Assembly: GCF_016462945.1 (NCBI RefSeq)
Contig: NZ_JAEMSG010000001.1
Coordinates: 1 to 64,000, forward strand
Direction of reading: 5' to 3'
DNA: 64,000 bases
From: Mycolicibacterium sp.
Lineage (GTDB): Bacteria > Actinomycetota > Actinomycetes > Mycobacteriales > Mycobacteriaceae
Shown: in pieces, positions 1-8,544 of the stretch
Layout of the letters: each line of letters opens with the position of its first letter
Numbering within the stretch: the stretch's first letter is position 1
Position numbers and translations under genes: made by a program
The notes under the pieces: generated by a model
What the model saw: the letters and a program-made list of their open reading frames with translations, nothing else
Databases searched by the model: none
What the model was told of the DNA's origin: nothing

Positions 1-17
1 GTATCGATCAGAATCAT
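1..17 (-). CDS. vapC: VapC toxin, first codons only (cut by window edge)
   Basis: The antitoxin ORF ends in TGA at 19-17 and an ATG begins at 17, sharing one base (TGATG). The six codons visible read MILIDT, the usual start of a VapC PIN-domain RNase, whose first catalytic aspartate is in this motif. The rest lies outside the window. A damaged copy of the same gene at 14446-14721 starts MILIDTSARIEYF, which supports the call. Confidence 0.8.
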
Positions 18-226
18 CAGAACTCGTCGGGCCGCTCTCGCCGGATGCCGCCGAGATCGTCGTCCCAACCGATGCCTTCAAGGCCAAGCAGGAACTCACG
101 GTTCAACGGCGGTCCGACCAGACGCCGCAGAGCCAGGTCGACGGCCTGTCTCTTGGTGCTGACCCCGTAACGCCGCATCACCTCGGCGACGAGTTCGTCA
201 TCGAGTTCGATATTGGTGCGAGTCAT
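17..226 (-). CDS. vapB: VapB-family antitoxin
   Basis: A 69-residue protein with a short N-terminal beta strand ([11 protein letters not shown]) followed by a basic helix-turn-helix stretch ([21 protein letters not shown]), the ribbon-helix-helix layout of VapB antitoxins. Its acidic tail (GWDDDLGG) is the part that in this family wraps the toxin. It is translationally coupled to vapC by a TGATG overlap. The start at 226 fits a leaderless transcript: a TAATAT box ends seven bases upstream. Its role is to neutralise VapC and, with it, to repress its own promoter. A second, broken copy is at 14446-14812. Confidence 0.88.
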   Translation of the reverse strand: MTRTNIELDDELVAEVMRRYGVSTKRQAVDLALRRLVGPPLNREFLLGLEGIGWDDDLGGIRRERPDEF

Positions 227-253
227 ACACCCATATTACACCTTAGATACACC
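226..253 (-). promoter_or_regulatory. vapB promoter and candidate operator with three phased TACACC repeats
   Basis: On the plus strand TACACC occurs at 226, 237 and 248, exactly 11 bp apart, and the first copy overlaps the vapB start codon. A TAATAT box (minus strand, 238-233) sits between copies, at the right distance for a transcript starting at the ATG. Helically phased repeats over a TA promoter are what a ribbon-helix-helix autorepressor would bind; that binding is inferred. Confidence 0.6.
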
Positions 254-281
254 ACCCCGCGCACCGATACGATTTGCGTCC

Positions 282-1058
282 ATGACGCGATCCGCTTCCC
301 GACGCGAAGTCCTCAAATACGCCCTGGCGACCCCGGCACTCGTCGGCCTGGGCACTGCGGCGGCCACCGCCGGTGGACCGCGGGCGTCCGCCGCCGGTAT
401 GAGGCTCATCGACTTCGCCGAGCGACTGGTGTCCCCGGAACAGATCAGGGCGGCAGGCTTTGACGGCGCACTGGTCTACGTGTCGGAGTTGCGGCCCGGA
501 GCGACCTTCGACTTCAAGCCGGTCACCCGCGAGTTCACCGATAGTATGCGCGCGCTGGGGCTGCACGTCGTCAGCTGTTATCAGTACGGCAAGCCCGGTT
601 GGCCGAATTCGCCGTCGGACTTCACCCGCGGGTATGCCGGTGGGGTTGCGGATGCGACGACGGCCCTGCGATTGCACGGCGCGGCCGGTGGCCCAAGTTC
701 GGCGCCGATCTTCTTCAGCGTCGACGAACCGATTGACTCCACAACGTGGAAAAATGTTGCGCTGCAATGGTTTCGCGGTCTCAACTCGGTCCTGGGCGTC
801 GAACGAACGGGTATCTACGGCGGAAACCGGGAATTAGCGTGGGCGATCGCCGATGGTGTCGTCGGGCACTCGAGCACTCCGGGTTTTCGATGGGCCTGGC
901 AGACCAAGGCATGGTCAGGTGGTGTGCGCGAACCCGCGGCGGTGCTCTTTCAGCGAGAGGTTGTCACCGCGGTAGACCCGGGTGTGCTGATCGATGGTGT
1001 GCACGTAGACGTGGACGATGTGCTCGCGGCCGATTTCGGCCAGTGGGATCGGGTTTAG
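282..1058 (+). CDS. Tat-exported DUF1906 (Rv2525c-like glycoside hydrolase-like) protein
   Basis: The 258-residue protein starts MTRSASRREVLKYALA, a twin-arginine signal (SRREVLK) followed by a hydrophobic core and an Ala-rich cleavage region. The mature part (RLIDFAERLVSPEQIRAAGFDGALVYVS) matches the DUF1906 family, a GH25-like TIM-barrel fold linked to the mycobacterial cell envelope. I prefer the ATG at 282 over the track start at 213 because it places the RR motif at residues 7-8. A TACGAT box lies nine bases upstream, so the message may be leaderless. Its stop overlaps the converging L,D-transpeptidase stop by four bases. Enzymatic activity is not shown by the sequence. Confidence 0.8.
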   Translation: MTRSASRREVLKYALATPALVGLGTAAATAGGPRASAAGMRLIDFAERLVSPEQIRAAGFDGALVYVSELRPGATFDFKPVTREFTDSMRALGLHVVSCYQYGKPGWPNSPSDFTRGYAGGVADATTALRLHGAAGGPSSAPIFFSVDEPIDSTTWKNVALQWFRGLNSVLGVERTGIYGGNRELAWAIADGVVGHSSTPGFRWAWQTKAWSGGVREPAAVLFQREVVTAVDPGVLIDGVHVDVDDVLAADFGQWDRV

Positions 1059-1741
1059 GACCCGACCGGAACCAGTGCCGGGCTTCCTACGCCGATCGTG
1101 ATCCGCGGGGAGGCCGCCGGGTCGAGCCAGGTCAGGATCGAGCGCATCTCATCACGACCGATGGCCACACATCCCCAGGTCGGGCTGCCGTTGGTCACGT
1201 GCAGAAAGATCCCCGACACCTTTCCTGGGATCCGCTGCGGGTTCACGGCGATGTTGACCGCATAGTCGTAGACCGGGCCGGAGTCGTAGAGGTTCTCGGT
1301 GATGGCCGAGGGACTGTTCGCTGAGTGGACGTGGGTGTTGTACGTCGGCGAGGACGCGTCTTCGTCCCACCAATCCTGTTTGGTGGCCTGGAAATAGGGC
1401 ATCTTGGTGCCGGGATTGGGCTCGCGGCCGAAGGCTTGTTCGAATACGAACGTTCCCTCGGGAGTGCGGTAGACACCGTCGGCGGGGGCACCGATTCCGA
1501 GCTCGCCGACCATGGTTTTGGTCGGCCCCAGGACAACCTTCCACTGCTGACCGACCCGTTGGAATGCGGTGAGGGTCCCCGTGGTCGAATTCGCGGCGGG
1601 GACACCGACGACAATCCACTGAGAGGTCTCCGCGGCGGGAGCAACCGGTGGCTCAGCCGGAGTGGGCGCGGCCAATGGCAGTGCCAGAGCAGCCAATCCC
1701 AGAAACCCCGCGATCCTGACGAGTGTCCTGGGCAGTTTCAC
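1055..1741 (-). CDS. Secreted L,D-transpeptidase (YkuD) family protein
   Basis: After a signal peptide (LVRIAGFLGLAALALPLAAP) comes a YkuD-like domain ending in HVTNGSPTWGCVAIG, which holds the catalytic Cys-containing SxxxxGC motif of L,D-transpeptidases. This short subgroup (228 residues) has no Ig-like domains and resembles the YafK/ErfK-like periplasmic members with the opening WIVVGVPAANSTTGTLTAFQR. The ORF is open further upstream, but a GTG at 1741 directly precedes the signal peptide. Likely role: cross-linking or trimming of peptidoglycan or attaching proteins to it. It converges with the DUF1906 gene. Confidence 0.8.
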   Translation of the reverse strand: MKLPRTLVRIAGFLGLAALALPLAAPTPAEPPVAPAAETSQWIVVGVPAANSTTGTLTAFQRVGQQWKVVLGPTKTMVGELGIGAPADGVYRTPEGTFVFEQAFGREPNPGTKMPYFQATKQDWWDEDASSPTYNTHVHSANSPSAITENLYDSGPVYDYAVNIAVNPQRIPGKVSGIFLHVTNGSPTWGCVAIGRDEMRSILTWLDPAASPRITIGVGSPALVPVGS

Positions 1742-1828
1742 ACGTGCGATCGTAACCGCGACCAGCAATAGAACCCGGGAAGCAGAGCCGGGGGCAAGCG
1801 ATCGGGAACTGGGATACTGGGCGGCACC

Positions 1829-3295
1829 ATGGACGACGACGAGCAGTGGACTAGCCCCGCCGGACTGCCGGCCGGGCGGGCCGTGGCGCTCGATGGGCGG
1901 GTGCGGATCTGGCGCGACGCCTCGGTCGTCCTGGGCGGTGCGCCGTGGGGCATCGTCCGGATCGCGGCGGCCGCAAGGCCGTTCGTCCTTCGCCTCAAAC
2001 ACGCCGGAGCAGCCGGGCTGGTTCCCTCCCCCGGTGTCGAGCACGCCGTGGTCGACCTGCTGGTGCCCCGCGGGATCGTTCATCCACTGCCGATCCGTGA
2101 TCACCAACCGGGCAACGTGGTGGAGGTCGTCGTGCCCGCCTACGAGCGAGCGGATCTGCTCGATGACTGTCTGGGCGCCCTCCGCGCGGCTTCACCGGAG
2201 GTGCGCATCATCGTGGTGGACGACGCGTCGCGCTCAGAAAGGGTCGGTGACGTGGCGCGCGCACATGGCGCAACCCTGATCCGCCACGCGGTGAACCGCG
2301 GTCCTGCTGCCGCCCGCAACACCGGCCTTGACGCAGTAAGCGCACCGATCGTCGCGTTCGTCGATGCCGACTGCGCAGTGACACCGGGATGGATTGATCC
2401 GCTCGTCATTCACTTCGACGATCCTCGGATCGCGGCGGTCGCACCACGGATCAGGCCCCGTTCAAGCTCCGGTGGTGTGCTACCCCGCTACGAGTTCACC
2501 CGATCCGCACTCGACATGGGTCCCCGACCGGAATTGGTGGCGCGCGGCGCACCGCTGGGGTACCTGCCGTCGGCGGCAATCATGATTAGGCGAAGTGCGA
2601 TGGCGCCCTTGAGATTTGATGAGGCACTGCGGGTCGGTGAGGATGTCGACCTGGTCTGGCGGTTGTCCGATGCCGGCTGGATGGTCCGGTACGAACCCGC
2701 TTCCGTGGTGACCCATAAGATCCGGCCGCGGCTGCTCGACTGGGCGCGGCGACACTTTGACTACGGCACCTCCGCTGCGCAGCTGGACGTCCGGCATCCG
2801 CGGCGTCTCGCACCGGCACGATTGTCGGTCTGGAACCTCGCGGTCGGTCTGCTTGTGCTGGCCCGGTGGCCAACACGTGGCCTTGCCGTGGCCGCCGGAC
2901 TCGGGGTCGCCGGTCTATCGACCGGCCTGCTGGCCCGCACACTGCGCGCGTCCTCCGTCGACCCCGCGGTGGCTTCGCTTGTTGTTGCTAGGGGACTGGT
3001 GGCCGAGGCGGGGGCCACCGGGCATCTGCTTCGCCGCGAATGGTGGCCGCTGGGATGGCTCGCCCTGGCCGCCGCACCGCGATCCCGACTCAGCCGGTTT
3101 GCCGCAGCGGCGATGCTCATTCCCATCGCGGCTGAGTGGTTCATCCGGCGCCCTGCACTCGACCCGGTGCGGTACGTCGCGCTACGACTGATGGAGGACG
3201 CCGCCTACGGCACCGGGGTGATCGCAAGCGCGGTCGCAGATAGGCGTCCCGGAGTTCTCCTACCCCTGGTGAGGATGCCCGGCAGCCGACGCTAG
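1829..3295 (+). CDS. MftF-like family 2 glycosyltransferase, orphan copy
   Basis: This 488-residue protein has a GT2 domain at about residues 95-310: VVEVVVPAYERADLLDDCL, VDDASR, NRGPAAARNTGLD, a DAD metal site (FVDADCAVTPGW) and GEDVDLVWRL, then several membrane-spanning stretches. Length and layout match MftF (Rv0696 in M. tuberculosis), which adds a glucan chain to mycofactocin. No other mft genes flank it, so it is a paralogue or a displaced copy and its acceptor is unknown. The start at 1829 begins MDDDEQW. Its stop overlaps that of the MpaB gene by four bases. Confidence 0.78.
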   Translation: MDDDEQWTSPAGLPAGRAVALDGRVRIWRDASVVLGGAPWGIVRIAAAARPFVLRLKHAGAAGLVPSPGVEHAVVDLLVPRGIVHPLPIRDHQPGNVVEVVVPAYERADLLDDCLGALRAASPEVRIIVVDDASRSERVGDVARAHGATLIRHAVNRGPAAARNTGLDAVSAPIVAFVDADCAVTPGWIDPLVIHFDDPRIAAVAPRIRPRSSSGGVLPRYEFTRSALDMGPRPELVARGAPLGYLPSAAIMIRRSAMAPLRFDEALRVGEDVDLVWRLSDAGWMVRYEPASVVTHKIRPRLLDWARRHFDYGTSAAQLDVRHPRRLAPARLSVWNLAVGLLVLARWPTRGLAVAAGLGVAGLSTGLLARTLRASSVDPAVASLVVARGLVAEAGATGHLLRREWWPLGWLALAAAPRSRLSRFAAAAMLIPIAAEWFIRRPALDPVRYVALRLMEDAAYGTGVIASAVADRRPGVLLPLVRMPGSRR

Positions 3296-4530
3296 CGGCG
3301 CAGCGGTGCTGCGGCCTGGTATTGCGCGGGTTTTCGTTGCGACGACCATCCCAGCCATCGTTCCCACGCGTGCACCGAGGCGCGTTGCCACGCGTGATCG
3401 GCCGCCGGGCTGATGCGACGCGCGACCTCCAACGCCACGATGAGCGGAACGCGCATCAGCAGTAAAGCCAGTCCGAGCCATGGCGAGGGCAGCCGGTACC
3501 GCTTGCGATTCGCGGGCAACATGAACAGCCGGACGTAGGCGGCCTGGATGTGCAGGTGCATCTGGGCACGCACACGCTCGATACCCCGAAATTCCGGCAG
3601 GGGTGCGAAGGCGGGCACAAACGACTCGACCAGTTCGGCCCCGATGGCGCCGGAGTCGTACGAGCGGGTGGCGTCGAACAGGTACAGCATCCGGATGCCG
3701 GCGGCGATGGTCTCCGGGAAGATGTCGGAGCGCATGCCGACCAAGTGGCCCAGGTAGCGGTTGAAGTGCAGGGCGGCCCGGATCTCAGCCGGGGACGTCA
3801 GGTAACCCAACGCGTACAGACCGAGTCCTGGGCCGACGCTTCCGCCGAGCAGCGTCAGCATCATCTCGGCCTGGCTGATCGGAAGCCCCCAGCGCTGCGA
3901 GTCCCACTCCGGGTGGTCGGCCACCCGGCGCCGGACACTGACATGCATGACCCGCACCTGCATCGAGATGCGACGCCCGAGCGAGCCGGGCGTCAGCGCG
4001 GCACCGGGCCGGCACACCTCGATCCACCACCGGCTGGTCTCCAGATAGCGGTTGAGCGCGGAGTCCCCGGCGTATCCGCCGGATAGTGACAGCGGCACCG
4101 CCAGCGAAGCTTCGGTGTAGGCGTCCAACGTGCCGGCATTGCCGATCGAGCCCAGCGTGTAACCCCAGCGTCGCCACACCGCCGCACCCTGCTCGACCAG
4201 TTGCGGATCCACCCAGTCCGGAACGTGTTCGAACTCCGCGAACAACGCCGTCATCGACTCCGGCACTTCGGGCACGGCATCGACGCAGGTCTCCAACGCT
4301 TGGTTCAACATCTCCCTGGAGCGTTCCGGACCCAGCGATCCCAGAAATGTCTCGTCCACAAACCGCTCAGCTACCGGGTCGCCAGCGTTGAGCAGCCGCG
4401 CATATTCGTCCACGACCCGGTCATCGGGGAAAAGCTCGAAGCCGGTGATCCGCTTGATCCTGGCACGGATGCGGGCGGACGGTCCCGCGTCGCGGGCCTG
4501 CGGCCAGCGAAACGCACTGGGAACAGCCAC
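3292..4530 (-). CDS. MpaB/DUF2236-type oxygenase family protein
   Basis: A 412-residue protein of the oxygenase MpaB family (DUF2236), the heme-b fold shared with latex-clearing protein. Diagnostic segments are FVDETFLGSLGPERSREML, GYTLGSIGNAGTLDAY, the long helical centre with RRVADHPEWDSQRWGLPISQAEM, and a C-terminal hydrophobic helix (LGLALLLMRVPLIVALEV). Several conserved histidines are candidates for heme ligation. No signal peptide is evident. The substrate is unknown; in mycobacteria such proteins often sit near steroid or lipid genes, which is not the case here. Confidence 0.8.
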   Translation of the reverse strand: MAVPSAFRWPQARDAGPSARIRARIKRITGFELFPDDRVVDEYARLLNAGDPVAERFVDETFLGSLGPERSREMLNQALETCVDAVPEVPESMTALFAEFEHVPDWVDPQLVEQGAAVWRRWGYTLGSIGNAGTLDAYTEASLAVPLSLSGGYAGDSALNRYLETSRWWIEVCRPGAALTPGSLGRRISMQVRVMHVSVRRRVADHPEWDSQRWGLPISQAEMMLTLLGGSVGPGLGLYALGYLTSPAEIRAALHFNRYLGHLVGMRSDIFPETIAAGIRMLYLFDATRSYDSGAIGAELVESFVPAFAPLPEFRGIERVRAQMHLHIQAAYVRLFMLPANRKRYRLPSPWLGLALLLMRVPLIVALEVARRISPAADHAWQRASVHAWERWLGWSSQRKPAQYQAAAPLRR

Positions 4531-4634
4531 GATCCGCTCCTTCGCTCGGCGTCACATCCGCGACTGGTCCTCCAGCATAAGCGGACGTCCTCAGCTAACC
4601 TTTCAACCAGGAAAGACGACTACGAGGAGTCACC

Positions 4635-5783
4635 GTGCAGATTTCGCTTCGCTCCCAGTTGATCGCGAGCATCGCCGCTCTCAGCGTGACGGCGACAGTC
4701 ATCACCCCGATCACCCCCTCCGACGTGATGCCCTCGATACAGCAGGTCTCGACTAGCTACCAGCTTTCAGCGCTGGCCAACCCCATCACCGCGATCGCGG
4801 GCGTTGTCGAGTTCCTGAACTATCAGATCCTCAGCGGGCAGCCCCTCAACGCTGACCCTGCAGCCTACGTCTTCGCCGACCCGTATTGGACGGACTTCTT
4901 CACCGCCACGAACCCCTTCACCGATCCGCCCAGCACCGTCAGGTTCGGGCCGCAGACCTTGGGCCTGATTCCTGATCTCGCCAACGAGTTCTCGACCAAT
5001 GCCCTGAGCGCGGTGATCTCCAACCTGTCGAATTACGGCTTCGCTGTCGGCGAAGGCGCACTGGCCCTGGGCACGGGCACGGCGACCGCGGTGTGGAACA
5101 CCCCGACGGCAGTGGCCACCGCCGTCGGATACGCGGCCGCCGGCGATACCGCGGCCGCGCTCGCCGAGTTGCAGACGCAGATCCTGGCTCCACTGCAGGC
5201 GGGCGTCCAGTTGGCGACTGATGCCATCTCCTACATCACCTCAAACCTTGCCCGAAACATTCAAACGATCCTGACCGCCACCCTGCCGAAACTGCTGGGT
5301 GGGCTGGCCAGAGCGACGGTCGGCGGTCTCACCTACCTGACCCAGTCGGCGATCGCGACCGTCACCCAGGTGGTCACCGACCTGGCCACCCTGAACGTCG
5401 AAGCCGCATGGAACGACTCGGTGAACGGCTTTCTCAGCAACACCGGCACGCTTGGCCAGCTCACCTGGCTGACCGTCGCGCCTATCGGCTTCCCGAATCC
5501 GGCGGACTTGACGACCGGCATTCCGTGGGTTTCGCCGAGCCTGCGCAATGTCATCACCACTGTGTCGCAGCAGACCGGCGGCTCCGCCATTCTCAATGAC
5601 ATTTTTGGTGGCGCCGGGATCCGCAACGAACCGTTTTATCCCGGCCCATTGCCTGCCGCCTCGGTGCCGTCGCGGTCGACAAAAGCCGCGCGATCCGCGG
5701 CGTCGGTACGGTCGGCGGCTGCACCCGCGGCAGACGCGGGTGCTGGGCATCGGGTAGCCCGCAAGGCGGCCGCGGCGGGCTAA
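4635..5783 (+). CDS. Secreted mycobacterial protein of unknown function
   Basis: GTG start at 4635 preceded by ACGAGGAGTCACC, a good ribosome-binding site. The N-terminus MQISLRSQLIASIAALSVTATVITP is a signal peptide. The 382-residue protein is rich in Ala, Thr, Asn and Leu, with alternating amphipathic stretches (AISYITSNLARNIQTILTATLPKLLGGLAR), and ends in a basic Arg/Ala tail (RSTKAARSAASVRSAAAPA). This composition is typical of a broad family of exported mycobacterial proteins related in style to PE/PPE tails, but no PE or PPE motif is present. Function unknown. It converges with the ZIP gene with a four-base stop overlap. Confidence 0.65.
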   Translation: MQISLRSQLIASIAALSVTATVITPITPSDVMPSIQQVSTSYQLSALANPITAIAGVVEFLNYQILSGQPLNADPAAYVFADPYWTDFFTATNPFTDPPSTVRFGPQTLGLIPDLANEFSTNALSAVISNLSNYGFAVGEGALALGTGTATAVWNTPTAVATAVGYAAAGDTAAALAELQTQILAPLQAGVQLATDAISYITSNLARNIQTILTATLPKLLGGLARATVGGLTYLTQSAIATVTQVVTDLATLNVEAAWNDSVNGFLSNTGTLGQLTWLTVAPIGFPNPADLTTGIPWVSPSLRNVITTVSQQTGGSAILNDIFGGAGIRNEPFYPGPLPAASVPSRSTKAARSAASVRSAAAPAADAGAGHRVARKAAAAG

Positions 5784-6634
5784 GCGCCCGCGGCCACGAC
5801 CACGAAATCGGTGGCGAACCCGAGGAGCAGGCCGATCAGCAGTCCCCAGAACATCAGCGTGCGGTGGCCGAGGTTCTGCGCGACACGCAACAACTGAACG
5901 ACCACGTACAGGATCGAGCCCGCTGCAAGGGCCATGAAGGCAACTGAGACAGTCTCATTCACGAACGCCTGGCCGAGCAGCGTGCCGACCAATGTCGGGC
6001 CACCGGCGATCAGACCGAGCAGCGCCAGGAATCCCCAGCTGGGTCGGGTCGGATCGCCAGCCAGTGGGGCGACGATTCCGAAACCCTCTGTCGCATTGTG
6101 CAACCCGAATCCGACGATCAGCGGGATCGCGAGACTGAGGTGCCCGGCGGCGGCGGACTGACCGATCGCCAGTCCCTCGGAGAAGTTGTGCAATCCGATA
6201 CCCACCGCGATCAGAATCGCCAGGCGCTGTCCGGCTGACGCGGTGGCGAAGGCGCGATATTCGGTAAACTCAGCCACGCTTGCCGCACCCGGCCCGTGCG
6301 GCCGCGCGGTACCCTTCGCGCCCGCCATCCACTGCTCGTAGTAGACGAGAGTCATCAGGCCGAGGACCAGACCGACAACCAAGACCGCAGCCAGCGAGAT
6401 GAACCCCAGCCAGGTGCCGGTTCCATCCTGGGTGACAGCGACGAGCGCGGTCTCGACCGGTTCGACGGCGTGCACGAGCACGTCCCAGAACAGGAACAGC
6501 AGCACACCGGTAGCGGTCGCGCTCAGCAGGGCCCTCGCGCCGGTTGGCAGACCTCGCACTCGGCCCACCGGGAGGCCGAGAAATATGGTGAAACCTGCGA
6601 TGGCGCCCAGAAGTGCGATATCGAACGTGCTCAC
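5780..6634 (-). CDS. ZIP-family metal transporter
   Basis: 284 residues with about eight membrane helices and the two ZIP signature helices GLHNFSEGLAIG and GLHNATEGFGI, whose His, Asn and Glu form the binuclear metal site. Such proteins take up zinc, iron or manganese into the cytoplasm. I place the start at the GTG 6634, preceded by GGGAGGTGGCC, rather than the track start at 6655. The promoter region holds a CTA-N8-TAG partial palindrome that could be a DtxR-family operator, which would fit iron or manganese control. Confidence 0.87.
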   Translation of the reverse strand: MSTFDIALLGAIAGFTIFLGLPVGRVRGLPTGARALLSATATGVLLFLFWDVLVHAVEPVETALVAVTQDGTGTWLGFISLAAVLVVGLVLGLMTLVYYEQWMAGAKGTARPHGPGAASVAEFTEYRAFATASAGQRLAILIAVGIGLHNFSEGLAIGQSAAAGHLSLAIPLIVGFGLHNATEGFGIVAPLAGDPTRPSWGFLALLGLIAGGPTLVGTLLGQAFVNETVSVAFMALAAGSILYVVVQLLRVAQNLGHRTLMFWGLLIGLLLGFATDFVVVAAGA

Positions 6635-6658
6635 GGCCACCTCCCTTCTATGCAAAGC

Positions 6659-6672
6659 CTAGCCTAAGTTAG
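6659..6672. promoter_or_regulatory. Candidate metalloregulator (IdeR/MntR-like) operator upstream of the ZIP gene
   Basis: The sequence CTAGCCTAAGTTAG is a 14-bp imperfect inverted repeat (5 of 7 positions in each arm), 25 bp upstream of the ZIP start. On the minus strand the region reads CTAACTTAGGCTAGGC, sharing the TTAGGCTA core of the mycobacterial IdeR box but matching the full 19-bp consensus at only about 12 positions. A DtxR-family site is plausible; which member is not decidable. Confidence 0.4.
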
Positions 6673-7020
6673 ACCACCTACTGTACGGTCCTCAGGTGTC
6701 GCCGTCAAACGAGTTCAATAGCCGTCCATTAGCCTCTTAGCTGCAGTAATGGCTCGCGGCTGCCGCTCAATCATGGCCACATACGCATCGCTCTGGGGCA
6801 TGCACCGGTACAGCCGCGGGCACCGCAATGGAGAAGCCAACAGTGCCGCGCGCCCAGCTCTGCTGTTGTAAATTCAGTTGATCAGCGCTCTAAAGCGCAG
6901 CAAAACGGAGCTCATCTGTGAATTCGCCACGCGTGCCCATGCTCCCGCCCACGATGTCGGCGCCGACGTGGTCTGTGTGACCGGCCAACCGGACACGTCG
7001 GCTCGTCGGGCGAAACCCTC
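6673..7020. promoter_or_regulatory. Intergenic region before the sugar operon, with a 14-bp palindrome
   Basis: No convincing gene lies here. At 6885-6898 GCGCTCTAAAGCGC is a near-perfect inverted repeat (6 of 7 per arm), 122 bp before the kinase start, suited to a LacI- or DeoR-type repressor; no such regulator is encoded nearby. A 48-codon frame from a TTG at 6877 ends on the kinase GTG (GTGA) but resembles nothing firmly. Confidence 0.4.
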
Positions 7021-8544
7021 GTGAGCGCTCACACGATCGGGATCGACATCGGCACCACCGGCACCAAGACAGTGCTGTTCGACACCACCCGCGGCATCAT
7101 CGCTCAGGCTTCGCGCGAGACGGTGTTGCACTCGCCGGAGCCGGGTTACGCCGAGGCCGACACCGGCCAGTGGTACGCCAACGTCATCGGGTCAGTCCGG
7201 GAGATACTGGCCAGCAGCGGGGTGCCCGGCGATAACGTCGGAGCTGTTGCGGTGTCCGGAATGGTGCCAGCCGTCGTCCCCGTCGGCATTGACGGCAACC
7301 CCTTGCGTCGTGCCATCCTGCAGAACGATGCGCGCGCGCACAACGAGGTCGAGGAACTCGCCGCGGTGCTCCGCGACGTGAACTTGGTCGAGATGACCGG
7401 ATCGGCACTCACCCAACAATCGGTGGCACCAACAACGATGTGGTTGCGTGAGCACGAGCCTGAGGTCTACCAACGAACGACCCATTACCTCGGCTCATAC
7501 GACTGGGTGCTCACCGCCCTCGGTGCCGAGGTTCACATCGAGCAGAACTGGGCACTTGAGTCCGGACTGTTCACCATCGGTGGAGACGTCACGTACCCGG
7601 TTCTGATAGCCGCCGGCCTCGACCCCGCAACTCTTCCACCGGTGCGCCGGCCGGGATCCCAGGTTGGTGGACTTAGCCCGGAGGCAGCCCTGCTGACCGG
7701 CCTGGCAGTGGGCACCCCGCTAATCGTCGGCGGCGCGGACCACGTCCTCTCGGCATTCGCCGCCGGCGTCAGCCGGCCGGGCGAGGCACTGGTCAAACTC
7801 GGCGGTGCCGGAGACATCCTGGTCGCAAGCGACGTCACGGTGGTCGACGAGAGGCTCTACCTGGACGCACACCCGATCCCCGACCGGTGGCTACCGAACG
7901 GCTGCATGGCCGCCAGCGGAAGCCTGATCAGGTGGTTCCAAACAATCACCGGTGGGACCGATCTCGTCTCACTTGATGAGGAGGCGATGGCCTCGGCTCC
8001 CGCCGAAGTGCTCTGCCTGCCCTACTTCCTGGGTGAGAAGAGCCCGATCCATGACCCGGACCTGCGCGGCGTGTTCGCCGGCATGCACCTCGGACACACT
8101 CGTGCCGACCTGTACCGCTCCGTTCTCGAGGGTGTCGCCTTCGGGTTCCGTCACCACGTCGAGGTGTTTGACGACATCGGTATCAGCCTCAGCCGCGTGA
8201 TGATCACCAATGGTGGCTCCAGGTCCACGCTCTGGAAGCAGATCCACGCGGACGTTCTGGGCTTTGAACTTCTGCCCGTACGGGGCCATCCCGGGGCATC
8301 CCTGGGTGCCGCCGTGATCGCCGCGATCGGAATCGGCGCACTCGACGACTGGTCCGACGTCACCCGCTTCATCACCTTAGACGCACCCGTGGTACCCGAC
8401 CTGAGACGGACATCGCTGTATGACGATGCCTACCGAACGTGGCGGGAACTGGGCGATGCTGTGGCTCCGGTTTCGCACGCAGTTTCACGCAACACCCGCA
8501 ATAACCGCAATAACCGCAATGTGAAAGGAAAAGTCCTGCAATGA
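7021..8544 (+). CDS. FGGY-family carbohydrate kinase (xylulokinase-like)
   Basis: 507 residues with the FGGY phosphate loop near the N-terminus (IGIDIGTTGTKTVLFD), a sugar-binding domain, and the second ATPase domain motif (GGADHVLSAFAAGVSRPGEALVKLGGAGD, then SVLEGVAFGFRHHVEVF and TNGGSRSTLWKQIHADVLG). It phosphorylates a sugar or polyol imported by the ABC system that follows; the exact sugar cannot be read from sequence. It opens an operon running to 14311 with small gaps or overlaps throughout. Its C-terminus carries a small NNR repeat (see repeat at 8496), which looks like a tail expansion, and its stop overlaps the binding-protein start. Confidence 0.86.
   Translation: MSAHTIGIDIGTTGTKTVLFDTTRGIIAQASRETVLHSPEPGYAEADTGQWYANVIGSVREILASSGVPGDNVGAVAVSGMVPAVVPVGIDGNPLRRAILQNDARAHNEVEELAAVLRDVNLVEMTGSALTQQSVAPTTMWLREHEPEVYQRTTHYLGSYDWVLTALGAEVHIEQNWALESGLFTIGGDVTYPVLIAAGLDPATLPPVRRPGSQVGGLSPEAALLTGLAVGTPLIVGGADHVLSAFAAGVSRPGEALVKLGGAGDILVASDVTVVDERLYLDAHPIPDRWLPNGCMAASGSLIRWFQTITGGTDLVSLDEEAMASAPAEVLCLPYFLGEKSPIHDPDLRGVFAGMHLGHTRADLYRSVLEGVAFGFRHHVEVFDDIGISLSRVMITNGGSRSTLWKQIHADVLGFELLPVRGHPGASLGAAVIAAIGIGALDDWSDVTRFITLDAPVVPDLRRTSLYDDAYRTWRELGDAVAPVSHAVSRNTRNNRNNRNVKGKVLQ
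8496..8520 (+). repeat. 9-bp tandem repeat CCGCAATAA at the kinase C-terminus
   Basis: Two full units and one partial unit of CCGCAATAA encode the tail RNNRNNRN. The repeat is in frame and lies just before the ribosome-binding site of the next gene, so changes in copy number would lengthen the kinase tail without breaking it. Confidence 0.7.

Noticed and set aside
6877-7024. 48-codon frame ending on the kinase start (GTGA overlap), reading ADVVCVTGQPDTS
   Set aside because: TTG start with no ribosome-binding site, weak resemblance to BtpA-like ends only; could be a gene remnant but not supportable.
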